DNA from: Tethya wilhelma
Lineage: Eukaryota > Porifera > Demospongiae > Tethyida > Tethyidae
Assembly: GCA_964030475.1 (NCBI GenBank)
Contig: CAXIPT010000009.1
Span: forward strand, 2,819,605 to 2,883,604
DNA length: 64,000 bases
Direction: 5' to 3'
Part shown: positions 58,941 through 64,000 of the stretch, piece by piece
Layout of the letters: each line of letters begins with the position of its first letter
Numbering within the stretch: the first letter of the stretch is position 1
The notes under the pieces: model-generated
Told to the model about the DNA's origin: nothing
Databases searched by the model: none
What the model saw: the letters and a program-made list of their open reading frames with translations, nothing else
Program-made: the position numbers and the translations under genes

Positions 58941-59190
58941 CTTTTTACATGCTGAGTTCAAAATTATTGATTCAGAAATTGAGTGTATAGTACATGGTCA
59001 CAATAATATTATGACAGTTGTGGGATACTGTCTTGTTAGTGCGTTAATTTGGAAATGACTTTAGGTAATATGGTACTTACAAAACTTCTTTTTATGACAA
59101 ACTTTTTAAGCATGTAAACTCAAAATAAGGGTCTATTACGACTACAAGATATAAAGTCCTGCTCTATCTATTTCCTATCAAGAGTTATAG

Positions 59191-60996
59191 TTATAATTGT
59201 TGCTGAGGCGGTACAGATATAAGGGGTGAAAATTCATCGGTGTCCTTTTGATATGGATGTTGATGTAATTCGGTACTCTTTTTCAACCAGTGTTTACTTG
59301 TATTCCTGATGCTTAGCAAACACACCTTCAGACTTGCAGAGGGTATAAAAATTCTCAGAAAATAAGCAACACCATATAAAAAATGAAGAATCATAAGTGC
59401 AAATAACACTTTAAAGACTGAATGAAAAATTCGTATATAGCACATTACAATTGTAAAAACACTCAACGTATAACTAAGAGATAATAAAACGGCCACCGAA
59501 AGGAGGGCAAGATCAATTTTCGTATGTGAAGAAGACCTGTGTGGCTGGAATAAAGCAATCATCAAAAGAGTAAACATACCAACTGGTATTGCTACAGAAT
59601 AAAAGGCTGTAACGTACAGGGTAGTCATTATAGCCAGGAAAATAACCCTAAGTAGAAGATAAAAAGCAGCAAAACACCTGTAGTCACGAGGGTGAGTCTT
59701 AAAGCTACCGTGAAAGACATCCATGAATGTAGTTAGAGCAAGGCTGTTGAATTTACAACAATTAAGACACCTATGAAAACATCGACAAGGATAGAGAAAC
59801 AAGAGGACTAGTGGAAAGATGTTGAAGGTAAGAAGAAAGATAATGGCCAGAAGAGCATAAGGAAGGTGATGGGCTCCAAAGAATAGAATAGATGAATCAT
59901 ATGCAAGATACCATGGTAAATGCTGTCCAGTCATGTTATACAAAGTAACTGGAGTAAGAAGATCAAATGATGTGTTAAGAATTTTGACATAAGAGAGCAG
60001 TAGAAATGTTGCAAATGTTTCAATAAGGGACTTCTTGATATTCCACTCTCTACGAATGCAAATGAAAAACCTATAAAATGGTTTCCACAGACAAACCACA
60101 ACACTGTAGCGGTCATTAAGTTTCACACAGACATATGTAACAACCACCAGCACTAGTGGGTAGACAGCTATAGCATAGTCAAGACTCAGTGTTAGAAGGG
60201 AAGACATTCCAGGGTGAATACAAAATGGAGGATACAAGGAACGGAAGAAGTCAAGATTCCAAATACTATAAAATGCTATAACACATTTGAGTAACAGCAT
60301 TATACTCGGTGAAGCAGAAGCATTAGAGAGCAATATGAATTTTGTAAGGGTTGGTGAAGTAGCCAGTTGTGCAGTTAGAATATAGCCTTGAATAGCTCCT
60401 GAAGTAGCTGATATTCGAAACAAAACAGATATGATGTAGAAGATGGTTAAGGGAAGGTAGGCTACAGCAATGTACTTCAACCAATTATATTTATAATCTG
60501 TGCATTTGACACAACTTAAATCATAGGAATAAACTGGCAAGGAATAACTGTCTTCGCAATCACTGCACATGAGTCCTGTACGATTCATGTGAAGAGAAGT
60601 GCACAAATTTCGATTTAGTTCTGTTAAATTGCCATGAGGTGAGGATAAAATGTTGTAACGAAATGGTCCATATGTGTCCTTGAGAGCTGGATGCTTGTTT
60701 GGCAAACTGTAGCACCTAACAAGACAGTATCCCACAACTGTCATATTGTGGTCTGTGCTGTAAGACATACAATAACAATATGGAAGAGACACCACAACAT
60801 CCTTGGTCAAATCTCCCATACAATGTACAACTCCATCTATGGAATTCCGCCCACACCTACAAGTGTTGTTGACCGTTGGTGAAGTCCAGAGAGGACAAAC
60901 TGTGCTGGTGCTATCAGTGTTCAGAGTCAAGGAGGAGTTTGACAGATGAAAGGAGAGTAGAAGCATACAACACGATACTTGTAAATGTAGGTACAT
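59191..60996 (-). CDS. Multi-span membrane protein with Cys-rich ectodomain, intronless
   Basis: 601 residues. A signal peptide (VSCCMLLLSFHLSNSS) is followed by a Cys-rich extracellular part with N-glycosylation sites (NNT, NMT, NRT) and a GLMCSDCEDSYSLP / LSCVKC knot (~1-165), then about eight hydrophobic spans (~170-560) and a cytosolic tail ending PPQQQL. The loop pattern (LLLSYVKIL; FMDVFHGSFKTHPRDYRC before a span) matches a large family of uncharacterised 7- to 10-span proteins known from sponges, cnidarians and choanoflagellates, where the usual words are LLSYTKLL and YKDRYRYW. Single exon. Function unknown; a receptor or channel-like role is possible but unproved. 58,960-59,190 holds no gene. 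Confidence 0.8.
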   Translation of the reverse strand: MYLHLQVSCCMLLLSFHLSNSSLTLNTDSTSTVCPLWTSPTVNNTCRCGRNSIDGVVHCMGDLTKDVVVSLPYCYCMSYSTDHNMTVVGYCLVRCYSLPNKHPALKDTYGPFRYNILSSPHGNLTELNRNLCTSLHMNRTGLMCSDCEDSYSLPVYSYDLSCVKCTDYKYNWLKYIAVAYLPLTIFYIISVLFRISATSGAIQGYILTAQLATSPTLTKFILLSNASASPSIMLLLKCVIAFYSIWNLDFFRSLYPPFCIHPGMSSLLTLSLDYAIAVYPLVLVVVTYVCVKLNDRYSVVVCLWKPFYRFFICIRREWNIKKSLIETFATFLLLSYVKILNTSFDLLTPVTLYNMTGQHLPWYLAYDSSILFFGAHHLPYALLAIIFLLTFNIFPLVLLFLYPCRCFHRCLNCCKFNSLALTTFMDVFHGSFKTHPRDYRCFAAFYLLLRVIFLAIMTTLYVTAFYSVAIPVGMFTLLMIALFQPHRSSSHTKIDLALLSVAVLLSLSYTLSVFTIVMCYIRIFHSVFKVLFALMILHFLYGVAYFLRIFIPSASLKVCLLSIRNTSKHWLKKSTELHQHPYQKDTDEFSPLISVPPQQQL

Positions 60997-62520
60997 ATTA
61001 TATATTCTCCTGACTTAGGTGTAAGAATTTAAACAACTAAATTTTAACAAAACTGTTCGTACAATGACTAGACTTGTATAGATAACAACTGTCACAGTTA
61101 CTATTACAAAATTAGGCTCCTGTAAGACTAATATACCCCATTCATATAAAATAAGGCAACTGCTATGATTAATCCTGAAAATATCTACAGAATGCCATCA
61201 GCGTTCGAATTAACAAACACAGTTGAACTGAAAGTGTAATTTTGCTCATATTATGTCAATACTAGAGGTAGTTTTAGCTAGTTCAAAGCCAAAAATATAC
61301 CAATATTCAATAAAACAAACAAGACATTGTGTACTTTACACTATTAGGTCATGCATGCCTAGTGGGACAGATATGTGTGAATTTACACCAGGCAGTACGA
61401 ATAACATACAAGAAAAGTATATACCACAATACATACTTGATGTAGTAACATCTGGAAATTCAATGTACCAATTTACCTGAGACATACGCAATACATAATC
61501 ATACGTACGGTAGTACGTATAGTAGGAATGGGCCGACTGTCCCATAGACACAATACAAAATATTTATCGCCATAAATATCTAACAACACAAAGTAGAGGC
61601 TTCAAACTTGCTCAGAGGCTCTCCTTGACAGAAAACCAACTGCATGGAAGGCTTAAACTTTGCCAAAACTTTTCTGATCACTCGTAGAGAGAGCGCTTGC
61701 GGGAAGCCACACTAGTGCAATTTTGTTCTCCTAACTTACTTACTTACTTCCTTCTAACTGACTTACTTGAAAACGATTTCCAGAGAACCAGAAAGTGTTG
61801 AGCCAACTTTGACACCACAAAGTAAGTTCTTTTCTTGGGTAGTACGTTCCTTTATACTTGTTTTCATCGTAAATATGCCCGAACAAAAACTATAAAGCTT
61901 TGAAACTGTTAATAGTATAAATCCACATACTTCAATGTAGCCATTTTCTTGTAGGTAGAGTTTAAAGGTCGCTCTCTCTATCCACGTGGCGTGAATAAAA
62001 CGCATGCGCATTATACTTATCCACGTGGTCATTGGTAAAGGTCGTCCAAGATTATGCTCGTTGTCGACGCGCGTCATGACCAGCCGGTCTTGACCAGTTT
62101 GAGTGCTGGACCAGTTTTAACCAGTTCAGTGACCAGTTTTGAGCAGTTTTGGTGACTTTTCTTGAGAGTTGGAAGTGTCATTTTGCGAGTTCTTCTTCAG
62201 GCGTCCCTGATCCCTGATCCTGTCTTGTCTCCGACAACTGAGTTGAGATAAGTTCAAGTTTTGTTCAGAATTTTAGCTGTTTCTAGCTAGTAAATTTGTT
62301 GCAACACTAAGTAGCTTTGAATTTAATTTTGTGACACAGTTTTGTGTCTATTTCTTGTGTTTCTACTGTAGCTGTGTCTCTGTGTCCATGGTACTGTTTG
62401 TGTCTCTGTATCCGCATAGAATATTTGTTTTGATTCGCATTTGTTTAGTCTATATTATTAGCAGCCTATAGTTTTTTGTATAACATTCCAGATAATTGTA
62501 ACAGTTAAATTGTATAGTTA
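60997..62520. other. Intergenic region with a dispersed repeat copy
   Basis: No gene supported. 61495-61760 is a copy (opposite strand) of the repeat at 3483-3700/4627-4662 (shared GGCCCATTCCTACTATACGT or complement, AGCGCTCTCTC). GCATGCGCA at 62002-62010 is the NRF-1-like word. Degenerate GACCAGTTTT repeats lie at 62080-62160. Confidence 0.55.
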
Positions 62521-64000
62521 TGCCTTCAAAAAAATATCAGCAAAGGTTCAAACGAAAACAGTATTATCTTGCTAACAAGGAAAAGGTTTTGACTTCACAA
62601 AGGGAGTACTATGGTGACAATGTAGACAAAGAAAAAGCTCGAAGCATTGAAAACTATGTGATGGCAAGAAATGAAAAGCCTGAAAAAATGAAACGTGCTT
62701 CACAATATTCATCACACAAAAGCTATTTCAAAAATTTACCACAGAATCGTCAGTCTTCCAGAATAAAAGCTCGGAAGTTTTATGAGGCAAACAAAGATGC
62801 TTGTAAACTTAGAGTGAAATGCTTGTACAACCAGAACAGGCAATATTCTAGGGAGGCAGCTAGCAAAAGAATGAAAAATATATACGAGCAAAACAAGCCA
62901 GCATCCAGAATGGCAGCTAGCATTAGAATGAAAAATATGTATGAAAGAAACAAGCCTGCATGCAGAATGGCAGCTAGCATTAGAATGAAAAATAGGTATG
63001 AAAGAAACAAGCCTGCATGCAGAATGGCAGCTAGCATAAGAATGAAAAATATGTACAAGCGAAACAAGCAAGCATGCCGAATTGCCTCTAGGATTCGACA
63101 AAGGAAGTGGTATCATAGTAATTCTAGGCCCTTGACAAAGGCCAGAATGTACTATCAAAGAAAGCAGCATATCATTCGTGCTCAGCGCAAAAATAGATAT
63201 GCACTTTATGAATTACGTGGTGTGAGCAGAGAAGCTATTCTAAAAAACCTTCAGGTCAATATGCTGTCACATAGTGCCGAGCTTGTCAAATCCCTTTGTG
63301 AAGTGCAGAGTTCATTGTGTCAGAAACTGTCTCCTAAATTGTTGAGCAAAACTGTTTGCAAAATAGCAGCCTCTAAATTGCTAGCAAAGGCCTTTCAGAC
63401 TCGCCGCACTCAAGCTGGTAGTTTACTGGGTGCTTGTAGGCGCATTGCAGCCTATACAATCAATGATAGGAAGGACCTGGGTGAGGGAGTGCACCATGCC
63501 TCCACTGAGCCTTATTTCTATGATGCAGCCTATCAATCTGTAAAGAGAAAGTATATTCCTATCACTAGATATGGTGTGTGCATTGTAGCCGAAAAGGCTC
63601 TTTGTCCACTAGAGAAAAATAAACCCAAGCCTAATCCCAATTCACCTTGTGCACACTGGAAATGCACACAAGAGTGCAAGCCTCTGAGTGACGATGAGCT
63701 CAAGAGCATTGTGTCACTCAGAGATATCTTTACTAACCCCATCAATGAGGTTAGGCACCAGCTTGATGAGCTTGACAGTGAGTGCCCCTATTACCATGGG
63801 CATAATACCACTGGGTTTAAACAGGATGCAGGTGTCCCTATTACCACCCCAAAGCTTGGTCATCCATTAGTATGCCATGGTGATGAGAGTGAGTGTACCA
63901 GTAAACTCCGTATCCTGAGAAGTGGTTCTGTGCATTATCCCCTCCTGCATCAAATGTTGAAAGAGGTTTATGGTGCAATCAGAAGCCATTTGCTAATTAA
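62521..64000 (+). CDS. Long Lys/Arg-rich open frame, 3' end outside window
   Basis: ATG 62521 opens a frame with no stop to the window edge (493 codons). The N-terminal ~170 residues are very basic and Tyr-rich (YQQRFKRKQYYLANKEKV), including four 19-residue repeats (AASIRMKNMYERNKPACRM type, 62856-63083). After that comes an ordinary globular stretch with Cys/His pairs (CAHWKCTQEC; ECPYYHGH). No intron needed. Repeated YY/K units before a large domain recall N-termini of Helitron/PIF1-type or other DNA-transposon proteins, but no catalytic motif lies inside the window, so I do not assign it. A mobile-element or lineage-specific gene are both possible. Confidence 0.6.
62856..63083 (+). repeat. 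57-bp coding tandem repeat (4 units)
   Basis: Units start at 62856, 62913, 62970 and 63027 (GCAGCTAGC...AGAATGAAAAAT), each encoding 19 residues of a basic helix-like peptide. Units 2 and 3 are almost identical, so expansion is recent. Confidence 0.92.

Larger units (their letters stand above)
54855..58960 (-). mobile_element. Non-LTR retrotransposon (LINE, CR1/L2-like), defective
   Basis: Minus-strand order: ORF1 with PHD finger, ORF2 with endonuclease then reverse transcriptase, 3' end at an (ATT)n tail (54858-54878). No long terminal repeats. ORF1 has no in-frame ATG before its first Cys pair and ORF2 has two frame breaks, so the copy cannot move by itself. Lies downstream of the signal-peptide exon. 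Confidence 0.88.

Noticed and set aside
1..64000. CRISPR arrays or prokaryotic operons
   Set aside because: Repeats here are microsatellites, minisatellites or transposon ends; genes are spliced and animal in type.

Overview
The window is eukaryotic, animal DNA, most consistent with a demosponge of the Amphimedon type. That assignment is inference: it rests on AT-rich DNA, genes of many short GT-AG exons, an expansion of Death-domain, TRAF and TRIM genes, a multi-span Cys-rich membrane protein of a kind I associate with sponges and cnidarians, and dense small inverted-repeat elements. Single N bases at 1261, 3279, 6110, 19861 and 43752 look like assembly joins or collapsed repeats. No CRISPR array, prokaryotic operon or canonical tRNA was seen.

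Layout. (1) 1-26600 is a Death-domain cluster. Two minus-strand genes fuse an N-terminal Death-like domain to a guanylate-binding-protein (GBP, GB1/RHD3-type) GTPase: GBP-1 (7855 to beyond the left edge), which also carries two tandem copies of an unrecognised ~270-residue domain, and GBP-2 (18983-12208), complete at 829 codons. Between and beside them are three copies of a Death-TM-Death gene (9162-8038 with new Pro-rich 5' exons; 20319-19127, damaged or mis-assembled; 24959-22929, intact), a partial Death gene (22785-21467) and one plus-strand TM-Death gene (25061-26604). (2) 26759-38125 holds an intronless TRIM-NHL gene head-to-head with a RING/TRAF-finger/MATH gene, followed by four more TRAF-like copies, every one truncated, frameshifted or interrupted. 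(3) 38357-50416 is a complete 15-exon RFX transcription factor of the RFX4/6 type (915 residues), minus strand. (4) 50815-53131 is a five-exon ATP-dependent RNA ligase, plus strand, head-to-head with RFX. (5) 54562-64000 has a lone signal-peptide exon, a decayed PHD-finger non-LTR retrotransposon (minus), an intronless multi-span membrane protein (minus) and a long Lys/Arg-rich open frame running off the right edge (plus).

The exon models of GBP-1, GBP-2, Death-TM-Death copy 3, TM-Death, RFX and the RNA ligase were built by hand from splice consensus and reading-frame phase; all junctions given are phase-consistent, and the complete models have lengths divisible by three. The Death, GBP, TRIM and TRAF genes use families that in other animals act in innate immune and cell-death signalling, so the left 38 kb reads as an immune-type neighbourhood grown by tandem duplication, exon duplication and exon capture. 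RFX and the RNA ligase look like unrelated single-copy genes.

The non-coding DNA is full of structure: a 1.2-kb foldback element made of a TTTACC-type minisatellite, terminal-inverted-repeat elements with visible target-site duplications (TA, TTAA and 9 bp), a TIR element inside a TRAF coding exon, and an almost perfect 0.8-kb tandem duplication in RFX intron 1.
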